From positions 17,713 to 81,712 of the forward strand of contig JAIXXG010000133.1 of NCBI GenBank assembly GCA_027490915.1: DNA of 64,000 nucleotides, given 5' to 3'. The position numbers and the translations under genes are program-made. Below are positions 48,830 to 60,092 of this stretch, one piece after another. The notes below the pieces were generated by a model, which was not told the DNA's origin, searched no databases, and saw nothing but the letters and a program-made list of their open reading frames with translations. The number at the start of each line of letters is the position of its first letter. The stretch's first letter is position 1. Origin of the DNA: Microbacteriaceae bacterium (GTDB taxonomy: Bacteria; Actinomycetota; Actinomycetes; Actinomycetales; Microbacteriaceae).

Positions 48830-50263
48830 ATGAGCGACCGCATCCTGCGCAACGTGATCGGCGGCGAGTCCGTCGAGAGCGCGACCGACACGTACCTCGA
48901 CCTGATCGACCCGGCGACCGAGGAGGTCTACGGCCAGGCGCCGGTGAGCACCGCGGCGGAGATCGACGCGGCCTACGCCGCGGCGTCGACGGCGTTCCGG
49001 CACTGGGGGCGCACCACGCCCGCCGAGCGTCAGCTCGCGCTGTTCCGCCTTGCCGACGCGATGGCTGAGCGGGCCGACGAGTTCGCCGACCTCGAGTCGC
49101 AGGACACGGGCAAGCCGCGTGCCACGCTCGTCGCCGACGAGATCGAACAGTCCGTCGACCAGCTGCGGTTCTTCGCGGGCGCCGCGCGCGACCTCGACGG
49201 CCGCTCGGCGGGCGAGTATCTCGCGGGCCACACCTCTTTCGTGCGCCGCGAGCCGATCGGCGTCATCGGGCAGGTCACGCCCTGGAACTACCCGCTCAAC
49301 ATGGCCGTGTGGAAGATCGCCCCGGCCATCGCCGCGGGCAACACCGTCGTGCTGAAGCCCTCCGACACGACTCCGCTCGCGACCGTGCGGCTCGCCGAGC
49401 TCGCTGCCGAGATCCTGCCCGCGGGCGTGCTCAACGTCGTGATGGGCGACCGGTCGACGGGTGCGGCCCTGCTGCAGCATCCCACCCCCCAGATGGTCGC
49501 GATCACCGGATCGGTGCGCGCCGGCATGGAGGTCGCGAAGGCCGCCGCGAGCGACCTCAAGCGCGTGCACCTCGAGCTCGGCGGCAAGGCCCCGGCGATC
49601 GTCTTCCCCGACGCCGACCCGCAGGCGGTCGCCGAGGGGCTCGTGCTCGCCGCCTACTTCAACGCCGGGCAGGACTGCACGGCCGCGACCCGCGTGATCG
49701 TGCACGAGTCGGTGCACGACGAGGTGGTGGCCGCGCTCGTCGCGCGCGCCGCGACGCACGCCGTCACCGGCGGCCCGCGCGAGGAGGGCGTGTTCTACGG
49801 CCCGCTCAACAATGCCGCGCAGCTCGAGCGCGTCTCGGGCATCGTCGACCGGCTGCCGGCTCACGCCGAGATCGTCGCGGGCGGCGCCCGCCAGGGCGAC
49901 CGCGGCTACTTCTTCCCGGCGACCATCGTCACCGGCATGCGGCAGGACGACGAGGCGGTGCAGGAGGAGATCTTCGGGCCGGTGCTCACCGTGCAGACCT
50001 TCCGCACCGAGGAGGAGGCGCTGGCCCTCGCCAACGGCGTGCGGTACGCCCTCGCCTCGTCGGTCTGGACGAGCGACCACGGTCGGGCGATGCGCTTCTC
50101 GCGCGACCTCGACTTCGGCTGCGTCTGGATCAACACGCACATCCCGTTCGTGTCGGACATGCCGCACGGCGGCTTCAAGCACTCCGGCTACGGGAAGGAC
50201 CTCTCGCACTACGGCTTCGAGGACTACACGCGCCTCAAGCATGTGATGTCGTATATCGGCTAG
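48830..50263 (+). CDS. Aldehyde dehydrogenase, probable gamma-aminobutyraldehyde dehydrogenase
   Basis: 477 residues. Catalytic Cys is in FNAGQDCTAATR and catalytic Glu in LELGGKAPAI; PWNYPLNMAVWKIAPAIAAG binds the cofactor. The sequence style (INTHIPFVSDMPHGGFKHSGYGKDLSHYG) fits the PatD/PuuC group that oxidises 4-aminobutanal to GABA with NAD+. It is divergent from the Lrp, aminotransferase and amine-oxidase genes, completing a route putrescine, 4-aminobutanal, GABA. Confidence 0.92.
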   Translation: MSDRILRNVIGGESVESATDTYLDLIDPATEEVYGQAPVSTAAEIDAAYAAASTAFRHWGRTTPAERQLALFRLADAMAERADEFADLESQDTGKPRATLVADEIEQSVDQLRFFAGAARDLDGRSAGEYLAGHTSFVRREPIGVIGQVTPWNYPLNMAVWKIAPAIAAGNTVVLKPSDTTPLATVRLAELAAEILPAGVLNVVMGDRSTGAALLQHPTPQMVAITGSVRAGMEVAKAAASDLKRVHLELGGKAPAIVFPDADPQAVAEGLVLAAYFNAGQDCTAATRVIVHESVHDEVVAALVARAATHAVTGGPREEGVFYGPLNNAAQLERVSGIVDRLPAHAEIVAGGARQGDRGYFFPATIVTGMRQDDEAVQEEIFGPVLTVQTFRTEEEALALANGVRYALASSVWTSDHGRAMRFSRDLDFGCVWINTHIPFVSDMPHGGFKHSGYGKDLSHYGFEDYTRLKHVMSYIG

Positions 50264-50367
50264 CCGATGTACGACAAGATGGCGCTGCCTGTGCCGGCGG
50301 CCCGCCAGGGCCGTCGTGACATCGGGGAGTAGGCGCGCAGGCAGGGCTCGACCGGCGGAGGGGGACC

Positions 50368-50991
50368 GTGACGGAGCAGCAGGACGACGAGGCGACGGTC
50401 GTGCGACCGCGCGCGCCGCGCGTGCCCGCGCCGCCGCTCGAGGCGGATGCGGAGGACACGATCGTCCGCCTCGTCGAGCCCGCGGCCCCGGTCAGGGCGA
50501 CGCTCGCGCCGCCGAGCTCGGCGGCGGCTGCTGCGGGGGTGCCCGCCGAGGTCGCGACCGAGGTCGCGGCCGAGGTCGCCGCCGAGCGCGACGCGGCGAC
50601 GCCGGCGGCCTGGGCCGTGCGGGTGCGCGGCACCGCGGCCGTCGTGCCGCTCGACCGGCCCGTCATCGTGGGGCGGCGCCCGGGGGCGGCGCGCGTCGGC
50701 GAGCATCCCGAACCGCGTCGCCTGGTGCTGCCGGCCGACCGCGCCGATGTCTCGGGCCGGCACGCCCGCCTCGAGCAGCTCGGCGAGACGCTCGTCGTCG
50801 CCGACCTCGGGTCGACCAACGGCACCGTCGTACACTGGTCGTCAGGCGCGCCCCGCCGGCTGCGGCCGGGCGAGTCGTGCGCCGTCCTCCCCGATGCCCT
50901 CGTCGAGCTGGGCGACGGTGTCGTGATCGAGTTCGTGCTCGCCCCCGACCACTCCCGCACTGATCCCCTCACCTCGGAGCCGCCATCGTGA
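50368..50991 (+). CDS. FHA-domain protein
   Basis: 207 residues from a GTG with GGAGGGGG upstream. A disordered Glu/Ala-rich N-terminus holds two candidate phospho-threonine motifs, EATVVR (Thr10) and EDTIVR (Thr31). The FHA domain is at about 95-190 with the phosphopeptide-binding residues in SGRH (about 129-132) and STNG (about 149-152). It should read Thr phosphorylation made by the kinase two genes on. First gene of the envelope operon; stop overlaps the PP2C start (GTGA). Confidence 0.88.
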   Translation: MTEQQDDEATVVRPRAPRVPAPPLEADAEDTIVRLVEPAAPVRATLAPPSSAAAAAGVPAEVATEVAAEVAAERDAATPAAWAVRVRGTAAVVPLDRPVIVGRRPGAARVGEHPEPRRLVLPADRADVSGRHARLEQLGETLVVADLGSTNGTVVHWSSGAPRRLRPGESCAVLPDALVELGDGVVIEFVLAPDHSRTDPLTSEPPS

Positions 50992-51773
50992 CCGCCCTCG
51001 GCCGCAGCAGCGTTCGTCATGTCGTGGCGCTGCCCGAGCACGGCGAGGTCGTCGAGCTGTCGTGGCACGGGGTGACGCACACCGGCTACCGCCGCTCGGC
51101 CAACGAAGACAGCTACATGGCCGACGTTCCGCTGTTCGCCGTCGCCGACGGCATGGGCGGGCACTCGCACGGCGACCGGGCGAGCGACGCGGTCGTGCGG
51201 CGGCTGCAGGCGGCGGTGCACGGCGACTTCATCGAGCCGGAGGCGATCGTCGAGGCGCTCAACCTGGCGACATGGGACATCCACCAGCTCGACGAGGGCG
51301 ACCGCGGCATCGGCACGACCGTGACGGGTGTCGCGCTCAGCCTCGCCGACGGACGGCCCCAGCTGACCTGCTTCAACGTCGGCGACTCGCGGGTCTACCG
51401 CTTCGCGCGCAACGAGCTGCAGCAGATCACGCGCGATCACTCGATCGTGCAAGAGATGGTCGACGCCGGCCAGCTGAGCGCCGAGCAGGCCGAGAACCAT
51501 CCCGACTCGAACGTCATCACCCGGGCCGTCGGCTTCTCGATCGAGCCCGAGGTCGACCTGACGGTGGTGCCGCTCGAGCCGGGCATGCGGCTTCTCGTCT
51601 GCTCCGACGGGCTGACGAAGGAGGTGCCGCTCGAGCGCCTGCGCCTGCACCTGGCGGCGCGGCTGAGCGCTCGCGAGACGGCGAACGCCCTCGTGGATGC
51701 GGCGCTCGCGCAGGGCGGGCGTGACAACATCACCGTGATCGTCGTCGACGTGGTGCGCGCCCCCGAGCCCTGA
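50988..51773 (+). CDS. PP2C-family Ser/Thr phosphatase
   Basis: 261 residues, soluble. PP2C metal motifs are intact: RRSANEDSYMAD, VADGMGGHSHGDRASD, LVCSDGLTKEV and GRDNITVIVVD. It should reverse the action of the adjacent kinase. Unlike PstP of mycobacteria it has no membrane span. The start overlaps the FHA gene stop. Confidence 0.93.
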   Translation: MTALGRSSVRHVVALPEHGEVVELSWHGVTHTGYRRSANEDSYMADVPLFAVADGMGGHSHGDRASDAVVRRLQAAVHGDFIEPEAIVEALNLATWDIHQLDEGDRGIGTTVTGVALSLADGRPQLTCFNVGDSRVYRFARNELQQITRDHSIVQEMVDAGQLSAEQAENHPDSNVITRAVGFSIEPEVDLTVVPLEPGMRLLVCSDGLTKEVPLERLRLHLAARLSARETANALVDAALAQGGRDNITVIVVDVVRAPEP

Positions 51774-51787
51774 TCCGGCCGACTCCC

Positions 51788-51793
51788 TACACT
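51788..51793 (+). promoter_or_regulatory. Internal -10 box before the kinase gene
   Basis: TACACT in the 48-bp gap, followed by a strong GGGAGGGGGG ribosome site before ATG 51822. It may let the kinase-to-zinc-ribbon segment be transcribed separately from FHA-PP2C. Confidence 0.45.
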
Positions 51794-51821
51794 GGGGTGA
51801 CATCGCTCGGGAGGGGGGATC

Positions 51822-53225
51822 ATGGCGCGACGGCGACCGTCCGACCCTCCCGTGCTGCCCGGGTTCAGCCATGTGCGGCTGCTCGGCAGCGGCGGCTTCG
51901 CCGACGTGTTCCTCTACGAGCAGAACATGCCGCGCCGCCAGGTGGCGGTGAAGGTCATGCTCGCCGACGTCGTGACCGAGCACGTGCGGCAGATGTTCCA
52001 GGTCGAGGCCAACCTCATGGCGCAGCTCTCGTCGCACCCGGGCATCCTCACCGTCTACCAGGCCAGCATCTCCGCTGACGGCCGGCCCTACCTGGTCATG
52101 GAGCTGTGCTCGTCGCAGCTCGCGGCCCGCTACCGGGCCGAGCGCATCCCGGTGGCCGAGGTGCTGCGCATCGGCGTGCAGATCGGCAGCGCGGTCGAGA
52201 CGGCGCACCGCAGCGCTGTGCTGCACCGCGACATCAAGCCGTCGAACATCCTGACCACGGTGTACGGGCATCCGGTGCTCAGCGACTTCGGCATCGCCTC
52301 GACGCTCAGCGCCGCCGAGAACGCCGAGTCGGTCGGCCTCTCGATTCCGTGGTCGGCGCCCGAGGTGCTGCTCGACGAGACGGCCGGAACGGTCGCCAGC
52401 GAGGTGTGGTCGCTCGCCGCCACCGTCTACACGCTGCTCGCGGGTCGATCGCCGTTCGAGGTGCTCGACGGGTCGAACGCGTCGGCCGACCTCATCGGCC
52501 GCATCGCCCGCGCCAAGGTTCCGCCGATCGATCGCGACGATGTGCCCGCATCGCTGCAGGCCGTGCTGCGCCGGGCGATGAGCCGCGAGCCGGGCAAGCG
52601 GCAGCAGTCGGCGCTCGAGCTCGTGCGCGACCTGCAGCGCATCGAGGCCGAGTTGGGGCTCGTCGCGACGCAGGCCGACGTGGCGATGGACGACTGGGCG
52701 CTCGCGAGCATCGGCGACCCGGGCGATCGCACGATCGTGCGGGCCGTCGCGCCGCGGGCGCCGGGCGCGGCCGGCCGCCGACGCCGCCGTCGCGCGGCGG
52801 AGGCGACCGCACCGCCCCTCGACACGTCGGCAGAGCCGGTGCCGACGGCCGGCCGCATCGCCGCGCGGCGCACGCGCGTGCTCGCGGCGGCGCTCGTCGT
52901 GACGGCGCTCGCCGTGATCGGGCTCGGCGCCACGGCCACGGTCATCGCGATCCAGGGCGGCGATCGCGACCTGCCGCGGGTCAGCAACGTCGAGGCGGTG
53001 CTCGACGGCTCGACGGTCGTGTTCTCGTGGGAGGACCCGGGCATCGCCGCCGACGACTCGTACCAGGTCACGCTCGGCGACGGCACCGAGACCTTCCAGC
53101 GCACGAGCGAGTTCGCCGTCGCCGCATCGGCGGGCGACCGTGTGTGCGTGACGGTGCGGGTCGCGCGCGAGGGGCGACTGGGCCCGGCGAGCGACGAGAA
53201 GTGCGCCGAGGTCGCCGGGGGGTGA
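51822..53225 (+). CDS. Membrane Ser/Thr protein kinase with extracellular Fn3-like domain
   Basis: 467 residues. The kinase domain (about 15-280) is complete: Gly loop LLGSGGFADVF, Lys44 in VAVKV, Glu62, HRD at 135-137, DFG at 155-157 and APE at 179-181. A linker with GDRTIVR (Thr304) leads to one membrane span (about 353-377) and an extracellular beta-rich domain (about 386-463, LDGSTVVFSWEDPG) that resembles fibronectin type III rather than the PASTA repeats of PknB. It should sense an envelope signal or bind the giant Fn3 protein encoded 4 bp downstream, and phosphorylate FHA partners. Confidence 0.92.
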   Translation: MARRRPSDPPVLPGFSHVRLLGSGGFADVFLYEQNMPRRQVAVKVMLADVVTEHVRQMFQVEANLMAQLSSHPGILTVYQASISADGRPYLVMELCSSQLAARYRAERIPVAEVLRIGVQIGSAVETAHRSAVLHRDIKPSNILTTVYGHPVLSDFGIASTLSAAENAESVGLSIPWSAPEVLLDETAGTVASEVWSLAATVYTLLAGRSPFEVLDGSNASADLIGRIARAKVPPIDRDDVPASLQAVLRRAMSREPGKRQQSALELVRDLQRIEAELGLVATQADVAMDDWALASIGDPGDRTIVRAVAPRAPGAAGRRRRRRAAEATAPPLDTSAEPVPTAGRIAARRTRVLAAALVVTALAVIGLGATATVIAIQGGDRDLPRVSNVEAVLDGSTVVFSWEDPGIAADDSYQVTLGDGTETFQRTSEFAVAASAGDRVCVTVRVAREGRLGPASDEKCAEVAGG

Positions 53226-53229
53226 CGGG

Positions 53230-56200
53230 ATGATCCGCCGCTGGCTCGCGCAGCACCGCCCGGCTCTGACGACCGCCGTCGGCTCGGGTCTCGTCGTCGC
53301 GACGGTCGTCGCGGTCGCCGTGGTGTATCCCGGCTTCGAGTCGCAGCGCCTCGACCTCAACGACGGTGCGGTCTGGATCGTCAACGGCGAGCGCCAGGCG
53401 GTCGGCCGGGCCAACCTGCAGGTCGGCGAGCTCGACGCGGTCATCCCCGGCGAGGGCGCGCAGCTGCAGGTCGTGCAGCAGGGCACTGAGGTCGTCGTCG
53501 TCGACACCGCGAACGCGACCGCCGAGATCGTCGACACCGCGCGCTCCGAGGTGGTCGAGTCGGTTCCGCTGCCGCCGGATGCCCCCACCCTGCTGCTCGC
53601 CGGTGCGAGCGCCGTCGTGCACAGCGGTGGAACGGGCGAGACCTGGGTCACGCCGCGATCGCTGCTCGCCGACTTCGACCCCGCGGTCGTGCCCGCGTTC
53701 CAGTTCGGCCCCGACAGCGCGGTCGCCGCGACGGACGCCTTCGGCGTGGTCGCCGTGTCGCCCGGGCTCGGGGAGGTCTACCGCCTGCAGCCGGACCGCT
53801 CGTCGGGCATCGAGCGCACGTGGAGCATCCCGATCGAGCCGGACGCGACCGTGCAGGCCACGATCGTCGGCGACCGCTGGGCGGTGCTGGATGCCGGCGC
53901 CCGCGTGCTGCACACCGAGTCGGGCGCGGTCGACCTCTCCGCCGTGATCGGGCCCACCGGCGACGCCGTGCTGGCCGAGCCGACCGGGTCGGGTGCCGAG
54001 GTGCTCATCGCGCATCGCGGGGGGCTCGTCGCGGTCGCCCTCGACGGCGGTGCGATCACCGAGCTCGTGGCCGACCGGCAGGGAGCCCCCGCGGCGCCCG
54101 TCGTCGTCGACGGCTGCGCGTACGCGGCCTGGAGCGACGGCATCGCCTGGCGGCGCTGCGGCAGCGCGGTGCAGCAGCTGCCGCTCGACGCCGTGCCGGC
54201 GCTCGCCGAGCTGGCGCTCACCGTGCGCGATGACCGCGTGGTGCTCAACGACCGTCGCGAGGGCTCCGCGTGGGCCGTGCAGAGCGACGGCCGCCTGATC
54301 GACAACTGGGACGACCTCATCCGCGAGGAGGAGGACGACCGCGAGGAGCAGCTCGACCAGCTCGACACCCCGCCGGAGGTCGAGCGCCAGCAGCGTCCGC
54401 CCGACGCGGTCGACGATGCCTTCGGCGCGCGCCCCGGCCGGGCGAGCGTGCTGCCCGTGCTGCTCAACGACACCGACCCGAACGGCGACGTGCTCGTGAT
54501 CTCGGAATTCACGCCGCTTGACCCGGAGGTCGGCCGGCTCGATCTCATCGGTCAAGCCCAGCAGCTGCAGCTGACGCTCACGAGCGCCGCGCGCGGGGAG
54601 GTGGCCTTCGAGTACACGATCACCGATGGCCGGGGCGGCTCCGACACCGCAGTGGTGCGCGTGACCGTGCGCGCCCCCGGCGAGAACGCGCCCCCTGTGC
54701 AGGTGCGCCCGAGCCGCACGACCGTCGCCGTGGGTGGCACCGCGACGGCGTCGGTGCTGGGCGAGTGGGTCGACCCCGACGGTGATCCGATCTACGTGCA
54801 GGCGGCGACGATGCCGCCGCCCGACGTCGTCACCTTCCGCCCCGACGGCCGCGTCACGGTGGCCGAGGCGGGCGGCATCGGCGAGGTGCGCATCGTGGCC
54901 CTGACGGTGACCGACGGGCGCGCGAGCGGCACGGGCGAGCTCGCGGTGACCGTGCGCCTGGCCGGGCAGGCACCGATCATCGCCGAGCCGTTCGTCGTGC
55001 TTGCCTACGCCGGGCAGGAGGTGCGCATCGAGCCCCTGGTGCACGTGCGCGGCGGCACGGGCACCATCCGGCTGAGCGCGGTTCCCGAGAAGCCGGGGGT
55101 GACGATCACGCCGATCTTCGAGCGCGGGGCGTTCCGCTTCGCGAGCGACGACGTGCGCACCCACTATCTCGAGTACGTCGTCACCGACGGGGCAACGACG
55201 GCCACCGGCATCATCCGGGTGGATGTCGCGGCGCCGCCCGCCGCCGGCGCCGCTCCGATCACCGTGCCGAAGACGGCCTTCGTGCGCACGCTCAGCAACG
55301 CGACCGTCGCGGTCGCCACCGCCGACATCGATCCCGGCGGGGGAGTCCTCGTCGTCACGGGCGTCACCGGCGTGAGTCCCGGCAGCGGCATCCGGGCCGA
55401 GGTGCTCGACCAGCGGGACATCCGCATCACCCTCACCCGACCGCTCGACGGCCCGCAGACGGTCACCTACCGCATCAGCAACGGGCTCTCCGAGTCGAGC
55501 GGTCAGATCACGGTCATCGAGATCCCGCGCCCCCAGCGCCTGCAGCCGCCGGTCGCCGTCGACGACGCCATCACGGTGCGGGTGGGCGATGCGGTGAGCA
55601 TTCCCGTTCTCGCCAACGACGAGCACCCGGACGATGAGCCGATCACGCTCTCCCCGACCCTCGTCCAAGGGCTGACGGGGGAGTCGGGACTCCTGTTCGT
55701 GGCCGGCGATCGCCTGCGCTACCTCGCCCCCGACCAGCCGGGCGACTTCACGGCCGTCTACGAGGTGCTCGGCCCGCTCGGCGAGCAGCGCGCGCAGGCG
55801 AGCGTGCGCATCAGCGTGCGCGAGGTCGACGAGGCCACCAATCAGGCGCCCGTCACGCGCACGGTGACCGCGCGGGTGATCGCCGGCGACACGGTGCGGG
55901 TGCGCATCCCGGTCGAGGGGATGGACCCGGACGGCGACTCGGTGCAGGTCATCGGCCAGGAGACCGGCCCCCAGAAGGGCGCCGTCATCGAGTCGGGCCT
56001 CGACTACCTCGACTACCAGGCCGGCAGCTACGCCGCCGGCACCGACACGTTCCGGTACACCGTCGTCGACGCCCTCGGCGCGCGGTCGTCGGGCACCGTG
56101 CGCATCGGCATCAGCCCCCGACTCGAGGGCGCCCGCAACCCCGTCGCGAACGACGATCAGGTGCTCATCCGTCCGGGGTTCACCGTGCTCGTGCCCGTGC

Positions 56201-59123
56201 TCGACAACGACACCGACCCCGACGGCTCGGCCCTCACGGTCACCGCCGTCGAGCCCAACAGCCCCGACGTGACGGCCGAGGTCGTCGACGGGCAGTACGT
56301 GCGGGTCGTGCCGCCCACTGCTCCGGGCCAGTACGGGCTCGTGTACACGGTCGAGAACGAGCTCGCCGGATCGTCGCAGGCCTTCATCACCATCACCGTC
56401 AGCCCCGGCGCCCCGCTGGCGCCGCCCGTCGCGCGCGACACCGTTCTCTCGCTCACCGACATCCTCGATCGCGACGAGCTCGACGTCGACGTGCTCGCCC
56501 GGGTGTTCTTCTCGGAGGGGGAGGTCTCCGACCTCGGGCTCGAGCTCGTGCCGGGCTACGAGTCGGGCGCCCGCATCCAGCCCGACGGCCGTGTGCGCGT
56601 GCAGGTCGGTGAGCGCCGACAGATCATCCCGTTCCAGGTCGTGCACCCGGCGGACGCGAGCGTGCGGTCGACCGCGTTCATCTGGGTGCCGGGCACCGAC
56701 GACGCGCTGCCCCAGCTCGATCGTCGGGCTCCGCGCATCGAGGTCGTGAGCGAGGAGACCGTCACGATCAACATCAACGACTACGTGCTCGCCGTCGGCG
56801 GCGCGCCCGTGCGGCTCACCGACTCGGCCCGGGTGAGCGCGACGCAGGCGAACGGCGATGCTCTCGTCGTCGACGACGACACGCTGCGCTTCACCTCGGC
56901 CGACCTGTACTTCGGCCCCGCATCCCTCACCTTCGAGGTGACCGACGGCGACTCCGCCGACGACCCCGACGGGCGGGTCGCGACGATCGTGCTGCCGATC
57001 GAGGTGACCCCGCGCGAGAACCAGCCGCCCGTGCTCGTCGGGGCGGCCCTCGAGCTCGAGCCGGGCCAGGAGCGCGTGCTCGACCTCGTGCGCATCACGT
57101 CGTACCCCTACCCCGACGACGTCGACGAGCTCGCGTTCGAGCTGCTGGAGGCCGTGCCGACGGGCCTCGACGTGCAGCTCACCGGCCAGTCGCTGCGGGT
57201 ACGGGTGCTCGAGAGCACGCCGCGCGGCACGACGACGGGTGTCACTCTCGGCGTGCGGGACGACGCCGCAGCCGGAACCCCGGGGCGCATCCAGGTGACG
57301 GTGGTGCCGTCGACGCGCCCCCTCGCCCGCCCGGCACCCGACGCCGTGATCGCCCCGCGCACCGAGACGACGACGGTGCGGGTGCTCGACAACGACCAGG
57401 CGACCAACCCCTTCCCGGGGCAGCCGCTGCGGGTCGTCGCGGTGCGCGGCCTCGACGCGGCGTCGCTGCCGCCCGGCGTCTCGATCGTGCCCAGCGCTGA
57501 CGGGCAGACCCTGCTCGTGACCGTCGCGGCCAGCGCCGAGCCGATCGACACGAACCTCGAGTACCAGGTGGCCGACGCCACCAACGACCCCGAGCGCTTC
57601 GTATGGGGCGCCGTGCGCATCTCGGTGCAGGACGTGCCCGACCCGGTGACGAATCTGCGCGTGCAGTCGTTCGGCAACCGCAGCCTGACCGTGGCGTGGT
57701 CGCCGGGCCCTGCCAACAATGCCCCGATCGAGCGCTTCGAGGTCACCACCACCCGCGTCGCCGACGGCGGCACGAGCACGACCAGCTGCACGGGGTCGCC
57801 GTGCACCGTTTCCACCGCGGGCAACGGGCCCGACAACCGCGTGCGCATCAGCGTCATCGCCATCAACGCGCAGGGCCCCTCCGCCCCGACCGTGCTGGGG
57901 GATGCGGCATGGAGCGATCTCGTACCCCCGGCGCCCGCCCTGCTCGGCGTCACGCCGCTCGACCGCGGGCTCCGCATCGGCTGGACCAAGCCCGCGCAAG
58001 ACGCAGCGGCATCGCCGATCCGCAGCTACCGGGTGACCGTCGGACCGGTCGTGCGCACCCTCACGGTTCCGGCCGATGATCCCGTCGGCACCACGTACTG
58101 GTTGTCGGTCGTCGACACGGGCGCGCTCGTCAACGGCACCGCCTACGCGGTGGGGGTCAGCGCGCGCAACGACTCGTTCGACCCCCTCACCGCCTGGAAC
58201 ACCGCAACGACGACGGGCGTTCCCGCGGGGGCCCCGACCGTGCTGGCCGCCCCGACTGCGCTGGGCTCGACCGCCGACGCGGGCGGCGGCGGCGCCGTCA
58301 GCGTCGACTGGGCTGGAGCCTTCGGATCGAACGGTCGCGCGATCCAGGCCCACTACCTCTGGATCAGCGACACGGGCAGCCCCCCGAGCTGCACAGTCAC
58401 CGGCGTCGACGACGGCGCCCCCGTGCACAGCCCGCCCGCCGGCGTGATCGAGCTCAGCGGATCGACCACCGCGACCGTCGTCGACGCCCTCGCCGTCAAC
58501 ACCGCCTACCAGGTCGTCGTCTACGCCTACAACGGTCAGGGATGCACCGCCAGCGCCCTCGTCACCGCCACCCCGCGCGAGCGCCCGCCCGCCATCACCG
58601 CCATCGATGCCGTCGGCCCCGTGGCCAACGGCGAGGGCCGGTGGGATTTCCGTCTCGACGGGGTCACCGTCGCCGGGGGCGCCGACTCGGTGCAGTACCG
58701 CCTGCTGGGCACCGGCGTCGACCCCGCCGAGTCCGCTGCGTCGGCGCTGCCGGTGCTGCTGACGGCGGGCACGAGCCACTACGGCCGCGCGCTGCAGGTC
58801 GAGGTGCGCGCGTGCCGGCAGTACGAGCAGCTGCTCTGCGGGCCGTGGTCGGCGCCCTTCGCGCTGGGCGTGGCCGTGCGCATCGACGTGCAGCCCACCA
58901 TCACCGCCACTGGCGAGGTGCCCAACGACCGCAGCGTCGACATCAGCTGGACGCCGGTGGAGCTCGACGAGTACACCGCGGTCGACCAGGTGTGCGCGGG
59001 CGGCGACCCGATCACCTATCCGACCGCCGCGTCGTGCACCATCACCGCCGCCCCCTCCAACGATCCGCGGCTCGTCATCACCGTGACCGCCAACGCCCTC
59101 ACCTACACCCGGGAGTACCGACC

Positions 59124-59127
<4 letters not shown>
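53230..59127 (+). CDS. Giant membrane-anchored Ig-like/Fn3 repeat protein
   Basis: 1,965 residues. One membrane span (about 13-36) near the N-terminus is followed by a beta-propeller-like region (about 45-355), an acidic Glu/Asp stretch (about 358-390), a series of cadherin- or Ig-like repeats (about 390-1470) with recurring calcium-type words such as NDTDPNGD, DPDGDP, DPDGDS and NDTDPDGS, and several Fn3 domains (about 1471-1960, for example LTVAWSPGPANNAPIERFEV). All of it would be outside the cell, anchored by the N-terminus. It has no LPXTG. It is probably the structural or adhesive cargo of the operon. The stop overlaps the MoxR start (ATGA). Confidence 0.88.

Positions 59128-60088
<961 letters not shown>

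Positions 60089-60092
<4 letters not shown>

Noticed and set aside
50824..50835. TACACT word inside the FHA gene
   Set aside because: It resembles a -10 box but lies within the conserved FHA coding region and no start follows at a useful distance.
53068..58779. A 1,903-codon reverse open frame opposite the giant Ig/Fn3 gene
   Set aside because: Composition is typical of a GC-rich antisense shadow (His, Arg, Gly, Asp), with no start signal or motif; the forward frame has clear domains and coupled neighbours.
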